The position numbers and the translations under genes were made by a program. DNA of 16,644 bases from an uncultured Parabacteroides sp. (GTDB lineage Bacteria > Bacteroidota > Bacteroidia > Bacteroidales > Tannerellaceae), in NCBI GenBank assembly GCA_900552415.1, contig USAD01000022.1, positions 1-16,644 on the forward strand. The letters run 5' to 3'. Below, in pieces: positions 1 through 6,533 of this stretch; position 1 is the first letter of the stretch; every line of letters begins with the position of its first letter. Under the pieces are notes generated by a model. That model was not told the DNA's origin. It saw only the letters and a program-made list of their open reading frames with translations, and did no database searches.

Positions 1-93
1 TGCCCGCCTCTCTTCTCTTGTGGATTGCTCAATACGTGGAGGAATCATGGATCAAAAAAGTGATTAAATTGTCTTTTGGCACGAAAATAACAT
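1..93. other. Downstream flank of the GH16 gene, no gene called
   Basis: All three plus frames run into this stretch from the left edge, and two end here in stop codons (61-63 and 65-67). A 3' end of a plus-strand gene lying outside the window is therefore possible but cannot be shown. No convincing terminator hairpin for the GH16 gene was found. Confidence 0.4.
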
Positions 94-864
94 CTATTTC
101 CACTCATAATACCGCACCCAATCGATCTCCATATAGACTGGCAATTGCTCCGGATCGATCGGACCGACCCAACTGCCACCCAATTGGGAATCCAGGCGAA
201 GATGGAACGGATCGTACGCGAAGGGGAATTGTCCATCCTTGCCACCATTAACCTTCGGATAGCAAATGGAACGCTGCCCGTTCGTGAAATAGACCAAACT
301 ATCCGGATACATCTCCACCGCATAGACATTAAAGCCCTCCTTATCGATAGGCGCCGTCGCGTATTTGGGCGGGTCATTACGTTCGAGGTTAATCGTATAA
401 TAGGAATGGGAAGTCTGATAGACAAAATCATCATAATTCAGATGCTCCATGATATCGATTTCCCCGCCATAAGGATAAGGAATAGGATCCGGACACATCC
501 AAATGGCTGGCCAATAGCCTTGAGCGCATTTCACCTTGGCACGGATCTCAACACGTCCGAACTTGAATTCCTTTTTATAACGACTCCATATTCCTCCTGT
601 CAGATAGGCAGCCGTATCTTCCGGATGTCGGGTATTGCGCACGGCCATCAACCGGATGGTACTATCCGTCCATTGATATAACTCCTCGTACGGCGCCATA
701 TAGGTCGCCCAACCACCACCTCTCGGAATAACGGACCAAATGGTCGTATCCAATTGCCCGGCATTAAAATTCTCCTCCCACGTCAACACCCACCGGGGCG
801 TTTTTTGGCAACTGACACAAACCAAGAGCGTCAAGACAAACAACCCATAATATATTTGTTTCAT
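94..864 (-). CDS. GH16 family endo-glycanase lipoprotein (beta-bulge type)
   Basis: A 256-residue secreted glycoside hydrolase. The N-terminus is a lipoprotein signal ending in VSC, with Cys19 the likely lipidated residue, so it is probably anchored in the outer membrane or periplasm. The catalytic signature GEIDIMEH places nucleophile Glu135, Asp137 and acid/base Glu140 in an ExDxxE pattern. That is the beta-bulge form shared by laminarinases, agarases and gut O-glycanases rather than the ExDxE form of lichenases. The aromatic-rich stretches WPAIWM (118-123) and the C-terminal EIDWVRYYEW fit the jelly-roll fold, and the length equals a single GH16 domain. Family knowledge gives retaining hydrolysis of internal beta-linkages; the substrate cannot be read from sequence. 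Small GH16 lipoproteins of gut Bacteroidales include endo-acting mucin O-glycanases, one possible role. It diverges from the GH2 gene and has no SusC/SusD partner here. Confidence 0.93.
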   Translation of the reverse strand: MKQIYYGLFVLTLLVCVSCQKTPRWVLTWEENFNAGQLDTTIWSVIPRGGGWATYMAPYEELYQWTDSTIRLMAVRNTRHPEDTAAYLTGGIWSRYKKEFKFGRVEIRAKVKCAQGYWPAIWMCPDPIPYPYGGEIDIMEHLNYDDFVYQTSHSYYTINLERNDPPKYATAPIDKEGFNVYAVEMYPDSLVYFTNGQRSICYPKVNGGKDGQFPFAYDPFHLRLDSQLGGSWVGPIDPEQLPVYMEIDWVRYYEWK

Positions 865-935
865 GATTTCTTATTTTTATAATAAACACACCTTTACAAT
901 ACGTCTCTCCCCACGTGCGCCAAGGCCTCCTTTTC

Positions 936-952
936 CTCACGTGAGCGCTCAC
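936..952. promoter_or_regulatory. Putative LacI-type operator (overlapping perfect palindromes)
   Basis: GTGAGCGCTCAC at 941-952 is a perfect 12-bp palindrome with a central CG. It overlaps a second perfect palindrome, CTCACGTGAG at 936-945, giving three alternating CTCAC/GTGAG half-sites. The 12-mer equals the core of the ideal symmetric lac operator, and LacI-family operators usually have a central CG. It lies 72 bp upstream of the GH16 start codon. The identity of the regulator is inference. Confidence 0.55.
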
Positions 953-979
953 ATGCCACCTCTTCCGGTGATAAGGCGA

Positions 980-987
980 TAAAGATA
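980..987 (-). promoter_or_regulatory. Weak candidate -7 element for the GH16 gene
   Basis: On the minus strand this reads TATCTTTA, matching TAnnTTT of the Bacteroidota -7 consensus with A instead of the final G. It would give a leader of about 110 nt carrying the lac-like palindrome downstream of the start site, where a repressor could act. No -33 box was recognised. Confidence 0.25.
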
Positions 988-1048
988 ACGCTTTTCAAGC
1001 AATTAACAGCAATCTTCAGAGAACCATTTGGACTTCTCCGGCCAGGCT

Positions 1049-1158
1049 CAATTTTTCCCCGGACATAACGCCAGTCCTTTCCGAAGTAAACTCCAGTCCG
1101 ATCCGAAAGGGACTCTAATCCTTTCCGAAGGAAACGCCCCTTCCCTCCGTATGGAAAT
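1049..1158. repeat. Degenerate 22-bp tandem repeat, five units
   Basis: Units start at 1049, 1071, 1093, 1115 and 1137, and each has CCG at unit positions 11-13 (1059, 1081, 1103, 1125, 1147). Units 2 and 4 share TCCTTTCCGAAG at 1075-1086 and 1119-1130; units 2 and 3 share CCAGTCC at their start. The outer units are more diverged. It lies between the lac-like palindrome and the GH2 promoter. Confidence 0.5.
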
Positions 1159-1299
1159 CCGCACGCTTAAGCCCGTTCCCGAATTCCCGCAATAAAAATT
1201 CCAACGTGCTGCAGCGGAAGGACAAAACCACTGACAAGAGCCCCTCTCTTTCCGATAAAATAAAAGCCCCAACCGAAAGGCTATCTGAAGAATTTTACC

Positions 1300-1309
1300 T
1301 AAGTTTGCG
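1300..1309 (+). promoter_or_regulatory. -7 promoter element of the GH2 gene
   Basis: TAAGTTTGCG is an exact match to the Bacteroidota -7 consensus TAnnTTTG. It sits 43 nt before the ATG, implying a leader of roughly 35-40 nt that ends in an A/T-rich stretch without a Shine-Dalgarno sequence, as is usual in this phylum. No -33 TTTG was found at normal spacing. Confidence 0.6.
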
Positions 1310-1352
1310 TAATTTAAGACCAATAGTGAATTCACTTCAATTTTAAATAAAC

Positions 1353-4300
1353 ATGAAAACAAATCAAAACAGGAAAACATTTCCTCGTGTCCTCACGCTG
1401 TGTGCCGTAGCCGCGACATCGGCGTTCTTATGGGGATGCGGACAAGCGGGCGGCCCGACAGAGTCGTTCGAGCGGTCGGACTACTACACGAGAGGCATCG
1501 GCTCCTATCCGGGATCGCCGAGCGAGGATTTCTCGCCCTCTTTGGCGCCCGATCCTTCCACTTACCGGAACATCGCTCACCTGCGTAGCGCCTACGCCTC
1601 ATCGAGCCACGACTACAACCTGGTGGCCCAGCTGGTGACGGACGGTATCATCACCGATAAGGAACCGCAGTATATCGACCTGCTGACCGCCAATGGAGAA
1701 GTACCTCGCCGTGAGCGCGAATGGATGATCGATGAGGGTCCCTACTCAAGAAACCAGACAACGGGCGGCGACGCTTTCTTCCAGTTCTCGCTGAACAATT
1801 TCCAGGAGAGCGCCGACAAGGTTCAATTCCGCGGCGTAGTGGCCTACGAGCAAGATAAGGCGACAAAAGGTTATGCCTTCATCTGTCAAGGATCGAACGA
1901 CGGCCAAAACTGGACCGACCTGGGCTCGCTGAAGGGAAGCGGCCTGCCGGGCAAGGCTTCCGCCTACCAGTTGCATTCCGACCCGAACAAGCAGAGCGCG
2001 CAAGTATCCTTGCCTACCCGCCAACTCAATGAGTCGTTCAAGCTCGATAACCCGGGCCAATACGCTTATTACCGTACTTGCCTGAAGATGGAAGGGGCTG
2101 TCAATTGGACGCTCATGGAGATGAATTTCTACAAGAACGACGAGTTGGTGGACCTCAAGCCCTCAAAGTTCTTCAACAGCGCCTGGATGAGCGAGACGAA
2201 CGGCCAGGAATGGGTTTATGTCGACCTGGGCTCACGCTCAACATTCGACAAGGTGAAACTGCACTGGATTGAGAAAGCGACACAAGGTAAAATTCAGACC
2301 TCCGACGACGCCAAGCAATGGACCGACGCGGCAACCCTGCCGGGCGGTGAGGGATTGGTCGACGAGATCAGCGTCAAGGGTAACGCCCGTTACGTACGTG
2401 TCCTCATGGAACAGGCTGCCGGCAAGCACTATTTGCTGAGCGAACTGGAGGTGATGGGTAAAGGCGGCTTGGTACCGACACCAGCGGCCATGCCTGCGGC
2501 TAACGAGAAGGAGATTCGATTGTCGGGCGGCAACTGGCGCCTGCAACGCGCCTCGGAAGTGAGTGCCACAGGCGAGGAGATCTCTACCAGCGCCTTCAAT
2601 CCCGAGAACTGGATCGTAGCGACCGTTCCTGGTACGGTATTGACCAGCTATAAGAACATCGGCGCTATCCCCAACCCGAATTTCGGTTCCAACATTTTGA
2701 ATGTCTCCGAGTCGTTCTTCAACTCCAATTTCTGGTATCGCGACGAGTTCAACCTGCCGGAAGGATTCAAGAAGGATCGGTTGTTCCTTAACTTCGATGG
2801 TATCAACTGGAAGGCGAATGTCTTCGTCAATGGCAAGAAGGTCGGCCGTATTGAGGGTGCCTTCATCCGTGGACAGTTCGACGTGACCGACGTGGTCGTA
2901 CCGGGCAAGAACGTCGTTGCCATCGAGATCGTCAAGAACCTGCACATCGGAGCCATCAAGGAGAAGAACAAGCAAAGCACCGACTTCAATGGCGGTATCC
3001 TTGGAGCCGACAACCCGACATTCCATGCCTCGATCGGTTGGGACTGGATCTCAACCATCCGCGGACGTAATATCGGTATCTGGAATGACGTGACCCTGAC
3101 CACGACCGGAAAGGTTACTGTTGCCGACCCGCTGGTCGAGTCTGTCCTGCCGTTGCCCGATACGACATCCGCGACACTGACCGCCGAGGTTATCGTGAAG
3201 AACCACGACGCGGCTGCCGTGAAAGGTACTCTGGAGGGCAAGATCGGCGACATCACCTTCCAAAAGGCGATCGAGCTGGCCGCCGGCGAGGAGAAAGCGG
3301 TGGTATTCGACGCCAAGGAGTTCGAGCAACTGAAGATGCAGAACCCACGCCTCTGGTGGCCGAAGGGCTATGGATCGCCAAACTTGTACGACGCGAACTT
3401 CACCTTCAAGGTGGGCGACCAGGTTTCCGACTCGAAGGACTTCAAGGTGGGTATCCGCCAAATGACCTTCAATGAGAACAACCATATCCTCAATCTCTTC
3501 ATCAACGGACGCCGCTTCATCGGACGTGGCGGTAACTGGGGATTTGGCGAGAACAACCTGAACTATCGCGGACGTGAGTACGACATCGCCGTGGCTTACC
3601 ATGCGGACATGAATTTCACCATGATGCGTAACTGGGTCGGCATGATCGGCGATGAGGAGCTCTACGACGCTTGCGACCGCCACGGTATCATGATCTGGCA
3701 AGACTTCTGGTTGGCTAACCCGGCCGACGGACCCGATCCTTATTATCCTGACATGTTCATCGCCAACGCCGAGGATTATGTGCGCCGTATCCGCAGCCAC
3801 GCCTCTATCGGTCTCTATTGCGGACGTAATGAGGGCTATCCTCCCAAACAGATTGATGACGCGTTGCGCCGTATCGTGAAAGATGAGCATCCGGGCTTGC
3901 ATTATATCTCCAGCTCGGCGGATGACGTGGTCAGCGGACACGGTCCATACCGTATGCTGCCGGCTAAGGTTTACTTTACGCTCGAGGCAGGCAACGACAA
4001 GTTCCACAGCGAGCGCGGTATGCCAAACGTCATGACTTACGAGAGCTTTAAGCGTACCTATTCCGACGAGGGCATGTGGCCGCAATCGAACGAATGGGGA
4101 ATCCACGATTATACGATGGAAGGTGCCCAAGGCTGTACGTCGTTCAACGAGATCATCGCCAAAGGTTATGGCGAGCCGCAGAACGCCAAGGAGTTTACCG
4201 AGTTGGCTCAATGGGTTAACTACGACGGACACCGCAGTATGTTCGAGTCACGCAGCAAAAACCGTATGGGCTTGCTGATGTGGATGAGTCATCCTTGCTG

Positions 4301-4970
4301 GCCGTCAATGGTATGGCAGACCTACGACTACTATTTCGAGCCGACAGCCGCCTACTTCGCGATCAAGAAGGCTTCCGAGCCGTTGCATATCCAATGGAAC
4401 CCAGCGACTGAGGAGATCGAGGTAGTCAACTACAGCGCAGGCACCCACAACGGACTGACCGCGAAGGTACAGATCCTGAAGATGGATGGAACAGTCGCTT
4501 GGGAGAAGGAGGCGAAAGTAGACAGTAAAGAGGACACGACCAACAAGTGCATCAAGCTGGAGTATCCGTCAGACATCACGAAGGTACACTTCATCAAGCT
4601 GTACCTGATCGAGAATGGTCAAGTCATCTCCGAGAACTTCTACCACCGCAGTCTGGAGGAGAACAACTATCAAGACCTGAAACAATTGCCGAAGGTTGCC
4701 CTGCAATCGAATGTCAACAGCGCTAAAGGCGAGGATGGCACCTGGAACGCGACCGTCACTGTCGAGAACCCAAGCCAGACGCCGGCCCTGATGATCCGCG
4801 TCAACGTTGTAGGCGACCAGGATGGCGAGCAGTTCCTGCCGATCTTCTACTCGGACAACTATTTCGCGTTGATGCCGGGCGAGAAGAAAGAGGTAAAAAT
4901 CAACTGGAAGGATGTCGATACCAGAGGTAACGCACCGAAGGTAGAGATCACGGGCTACAACGTCCAATAA
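1353..4970 (+). CDS. GH2 glycosidase lipoprotein (beta-mannosidase / exo-glucosaminidase-like) with discoidin-like modules
   Basis: A 1205-residue secreted enzyme. Lipobox LWGC puts the lipidated cysteine at 29. Residues about 70-262 and 268-370 look like two F5/8-type (discoidin) beta-sandwich modules; the second has the typical WVYVDLG and RYVRVLM strands. The GH2 sugar-binding domain spans about 385-580, including WDWISTIRGRNIGIW (563-577). An Ig-like domain follows at about 590-705 and the TIM barrel at about 706-1010. GRNEG carries the presumed acid/base Glu827 and FHSERG the presumed nucleophile Glu887. The C-terminus (about 1015-1203) holds Ig-like domains as in exo-beta-glucosaminidases and beta-mannosidases. 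The barrel motif DACDRHGIMIWQDFW fits that GH2 branch better than LacZ-like galactosidases. It should remove non-reducing-end beta-sugars; the sugar is uncertain. Many codons end in C or G, suggesting strong expression. The gene has its own promoter and terminator. Confidence 0.93.
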   Translation: MKTNQNRKTFPRVLTLCAVAATSAFLWGCGQAGGPTESFERSDYYTRGIGSYPGSPSEDFSPSLAPDPSTYRNIAHLRSAYASSSHDYNLVAQLVTDGIITDKEPQYIDLLTANGEVPRREREWMIDEGPYSRNQTTGGDAFFQFSLNNFQESADKVQFRGVVAYEQDKATKGYAFICQGSNDGQNWTDLGSLKGSGLPGKASAYQLHSDPNKQSAQVSLPTRQLNESFKLDNPGQYAYYRTCLKMEGAVNWTLMEMNFYKNDELVDLKPSKFFNSAWMSETNGQEWVYVDLGSRSTFDKVKLHWIEKATQGKIQTSDDAKQWTDAATLPGGEGLVDEISVKGNARYVRVLMEQAAGKHYLLSELEVMGKGGLVPTPAAMPAANEKEIRLSGGNWRLQRASEVSATGEEISTSAFNPENWIVATVPGTVLTSYKNIGAIPNPNFGSNILNVSESFFNSNFWYRDEFNLPEGFKKDRLFLNFDGINWKANVFVNGKKVGRIEGAFIRGQFDVTDVVVPGKNVVAIEIVKNLHIGAIKEKNKQSTDFNGGILGADNPTFHASIGWDWISTIRGRNIGIWNDVTLTTTGKVTVADPLVESVLPLPDTTSATLTAEVIVKNHDAAAVKGTLEGKIGDITFQKAIELAAGEEKAVVFDAKEFEQLKMQNPRLWWPKGYGSPNLYDANFTFKVGDQVSDSKDFKVGIRQMTFNENNHILNLFINGRRFIGRGGNWGFGENNLNYRGREYDIAVAYHADMNFTMMRNWVGMIGDEELYDACDRHGIMIWQDFWLANPADGPDPYYPDMFIANAEDYVRRIRSHASIGLYCGRNEGYPPKQIDDALRRIVKDEHPGLHYISSSADDVVSGHGPYRMLPAKVYFTLEAGNDKFHSERGMPNVMTYESFKRTYSDEGMWPQSNEWGIHDYTMEGAQGCTSFNEIIAKGYGEPQNAKEFTELAQWVNYDGHRSMFESRSKNRMGLLMWMSHPCWPSMVWQTYDYYFEPTAAYFAIKKASEPLHIQWNPATEEIEVVNYSAGTHNGLTAKVQILKMDGTVAWEKEAKVDSKEDTTNKCIKLEYPSDITKVHFIKLYLIENGQVISENFYHRSLEENNYQDLKQLPKVALQSNVNSAKGEDGTWNATVTVENPSQTPALMIRVNVVGDQDGEQFLPIFYSDNYFALMPGEKKEVKINWKDVDTRGNAPKVEITGYNVQ

Positions 4971-4991
4971 ATCCTCCCTTACTAAATACCC

Positions 4992-5026
4992 AAAATGCCA
5001 ACCATCGCAAGGATGGTTGGCATTTT
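4992..5026. terminator. Bidirectional intrinsic terminator
   Basis: A perfect 15-bp inverted repeat (4992-5006 with 5012-5026) has a 5-nt loop, a left arm starting AAAA and a right arm ending TTTT followed by CTTC. It therefore reads as an intrinsic terminator on both strands. It lies 21 bp after the GH2 stop and 21 bp before the stop of the convergent gene at 5048. Confidence 0.9.
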
Positions 5027-5047
5027 CTTCATAAACCGTTTGAGAGA

Positions 5048-5809
5048 TCAGTCGCTGAGCATCCACTGGATCAACTCACGCATATAGAGCCGGCTATCCT
5101 TACCCCACCAACGACTCAACATCTTCCTCGAGACATTACGCTCGCCATCCTCATAACCCATGAGCAGCCCAACCATTGTATCGGCAGCCACAAACAGCTT
5201 GCCACCATTTGGCAACTTCACAAAAGAGGCATGCAGATAGCCTTGCTCCATGCAAACACTTGCCGGTACGCCTCCTCGCATCAAGCGGGCTCCACTATAA
5301 GGAATCTCACGACGCCCTCCAAAGATCTCATTCTCAAAACTGACAGCCCCACAATTTCCGGGAAGACCTTTTACATCAGGTCCAAACTCTATCCCGAACG
5401 GACGAGTGATATCATTGGCACCATAACGCGTTATGTCAACCCGATGTTCATCATCCACAAAAAAGAGCAAACAACCTCCTCCTTTCACGAAATCCACGAT
5501 CGCCTGTTTCTCCACCGCCGTGATATCACGCTGTAACGTGTTAGAGAGAGGCGAGAGCATAATCAATACATCAACGTCGCTCAACAAACCGGCATTGATC
5601 TCCGAGCTATCGTTGACCAGTAAACGAGCACCACACTCTCCAACAATCGCTTCATACCCAGGAATGACCTCTGGATAAGTCTCAAATCCAGGCTCAATTC
5701 CCCGACATTGTCCATGCGACAAGTCAAACATGACCGTTTTCTGACCAGCCTTAATGGAACAGGGCCACGCCAGAAATAAAACCAAAAAACAAGAAACTAT
5801 CCTTAGCAT
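5048..5809 (-). CDS. Secreted DUF4350 / GATase-like protein of unknown function
   Basis: A 253-residue protein with a hydrophobic signal peptide (residues 1-21, likely cleavage after SIKA), so probably periplasmic. Cys17 follows Pro and does not form a lipobox. The body alternates beta-strands and helices as in a Rossmann or class-I-glutamine-amidotransferase-like fold: VDVLIMLSPLSN (79-90), a helix, then GGGCLLFFVDDEHR (110-123). This pattern, where a ligand or partner site sits at an acidic strand end, resembles DUF4350 and GldG/IFT52-type modules. I see no amidotransferase Cys-His-Glu triad, so enzymatic activity is doubtful. Residues 174-253 include a second strand set (GKLFVAADTMVG). The gene starts 29 bp after the cupin stop in the same direction and probably shares its transcript. 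The ORF is secure; the family assignment is tentative. Confidence 0.85.
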   Translation of the reverse strand: MLRIVSCFLVLFLAWPCSIKAGQKTVMFDLSHGQCRGIEPGFETYPEVIPGYEAIVGECGARLLVNDSSEINAGLLSDVDVLIMLSPLSNTLQRDITAVEKQAIVDFVKGGGCLLFFVDDEHRVDITRYGANDITRPFGIEFGPDVKGLPGNCGAVSFENEIFGGRREIPYSGARLMRGGVPASVCMEQGYLHASFVKLPNGGKLFVAADTMVGLLMGYEDGERNVSRKMLSRWWGKDSRLYMRELIQWMLSD

Positions 5810-5838
5810 TCCTATGACTGTTCAAGAAGATAAGCGTC

Positions 5839-6291
5839 TTACGACCATTTTACAGGCTCACTCAGGATATTTCCATCCGCCGCATCCGCAGCCGAGAACG
5901 TTTCCCCTTTATATTGCACACACAACATCACAAGAGGAGTCGTGCCATTGTTGCGCACCGAACGCTTTCCCGCAGGAGCGACACGTACTACGCTTCCTTC
6001 ACTTATCGGGAAAACCACACCATCTACCTGAAATTCGCCCGAGCCTGCCAAAAAGAAATAAAGTTCCTCATGATTCTTGTGTGTATGCAGGAAACCAGTC
6101 TCCGTTCCTGGCTGAAACAACTGAAATGAGAATTCGGCACCCGTCACTCCCAAAGCCGCACCACCAAACACTTTACCTGGAATCTTTATTTCAGGCCCCA
6201 ATTCCAAAATGTACTCACCAAGCTCATTTAACCTACCAACACTAATCGCGCTAAAATTCTCCGCCGAAGCGACATTCTCAATCTTTTTCAT
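5839..6291 (-). CDS. Small cupin-domain protein
   Basis: A 150-residue cytoplasmic protein consisting of one cupin barrel. I start it at the ATG ending at 6291 (MKKIEN); an in-frame ATG 23 codons upstream adds a hydrophobic stretch unlike cupins and runs through the promoter. Cupin motif 1 is clear: HTH (His69, His71), then Glu75/Glu76 and Gly83. Motif 2 has the PAG turn (106-108), but the expected metal-binding histidine is Ser111. With two of three histidines plus glutamate kept, metal binding may be altered or absent. Family roles range from sugar isomerase and dioxygenase activity to ligand sensing, so no reaction can be assigned. It is the first gene of a likely two-gene transcript with the DUF4350-like gene. 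Its promoter is flanked by two identical palindromes, suggesting repressor control. Confidence 0.9.
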   Translation of the reverse strand: MKKIENVASAENFSAISVGRLNELGEYILELGPEIKIPGKVFGGAALGVTGAEFSFQLFQPGTETGFLHTHKNHEELYFFLAGSGEFQVDGVVFPISEGSVVRVAPAGKRSVRNNGTTPLVMLCVQYKGETFSAADAADGNILSEPVKWS

Positions 6292-6299
6292 AACTCTAT

Positions 6300-6312
6300 C
6301 TATAAATTTATA
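6300..6312. promoter_or_regulatory. Operator candidate, proximal copy
   Basis: CTATAAATTTATA contains the perfect palindrome TATAAATTTATA (6301-6312) and lies between the cupin -7 box and the cupin start codon. An identical 13-mer occurs at 6342-6354. Confidence 0.45.
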
Positions 6313-6327
6313 TTGTACTGATAACGA

Positions 6328-6337
6328 CACGAAAGTA
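6328..6337 (-). promoter_or_regulatory. -7 promoter element of the cupin gene
   Basis: The minus strand reads TACTTTCGTG, matching TAnnTTYG. It lies 36 nt upstream of the cupin ATG and sits between the two TATAAATTTATA palindromes. Confidence 0.5.
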
Positions 6338-6341
6338 TAGA

Positions 6342-6354
6342 CTATAAATTTATA
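6342..6354. promoter_or_regulatory. Operator candidate, distal copy
   Basis: This is the second exact copy of CTATAAATTTATA, upstream of the cupin -7 box. It is 42 bp from the first copy, or four helical turns at 10.5 bp per turn, so both sites would face the same side of the DNA. Confidence 0.45.
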
Positions 6355-6361
6355 AAACAAG

Positions 6362-6398
6362 AAGTTACGTTCATATCAGCAAGTTACCAGGAAGTTAC
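6362..6398. repeat. Three direct AAGTTAC repeats
   Basis: AAGTTAC occurs at 6362-6368, 6381-6387 and 6392-6398, spaced 19 and 11 bp. The cluster lies just upstream of the cupin promoter and may be a binding site for an activator or response regulator. Confidence 0.4.
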
Positions 6399-6419
6399 TA
6401 TCACAGGAAAAGAACCAAT

Positions 6420-6454
6420 TGCGCCAACAAAAAAATATGAAAAAAATTGGCGCA
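6420..6454. repeat. Inverted repeat TGCGCCAA / TTGGCGCA
   Basis: Perfect 8-bp arms at 6420-6427 and 6447-6454 enclose 19 A/T-rich bases. It lies about 50 bp upstream of the -7 box of the DUF3089 gene, and could be an operator for either divergent gene. Confidence 0.35.
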
Positions 6455-6506
6455 TCCCAAAAGCATGGTATATTCGGATAAGACAATTACATATCGGATT
6501 AATCCT

Positions 6507-6516
6507 TAAATTCGCG
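6507..6516 (+). promoter_or_regulatory. -7 promoter element of the DUF3089 gene
   Basis: TAAATTCGCG fits TAnnTTYG and is identical to the element before ugd at 12475-12484. It ends 17 nt before the ATG, so the leader is very short. A perfect palindrome, GGATTAATCC (6496-6505), directly abuts it. Confidence 0.45.
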
Positions 6517-6533
6517 GAAAAACAGAAAACGAT

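Larger units (their letters stand above)
865..1352. other. Divergent intergenic region between the GH16 and GH2 genes
   Basis: This 488-bp stretch has no credible gene. A minus-strand frame through 1048-1380 overlaps the GH2 start, has low-complexity composition and resembles no family. The region holds the lac-like palindrome (936-952), a weak minus-strand -7 box (980-987), a five-unit 22-bp repeat (1049-1158) and the GH2 -7 box (1300-1309). I see nothing further in 1159-1299. Confidence 0.6.

Noticed and set aside
145..681. A 178-codon plus-strand frame antisense to the GH16 gene
   Set aside because: It lies wholly within a recognised GH16 coding sequence and has no domain of its own.
1048..1380. 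A 110-codon minus-strand frame in the GH16-GH2 spacer
   Set aside because: It overlaps the GH2 start codon, runs through the 22-bp repeat and has unnatural composition with no family resemblance.
2238..4232. Long minus-strand open frames inside the GH2 gene
   Set aside because: They are mirror frames of a codon-biased coding sequence, with no recognisable domain and no start signals.
6292..6360. Longer start for the cupin gene (23 more residues)
   Set aside because: The extension would be translated from the -7 box and palindromes; the internal ATG gives a standard cupin N-terminus and leaves a normal leader.
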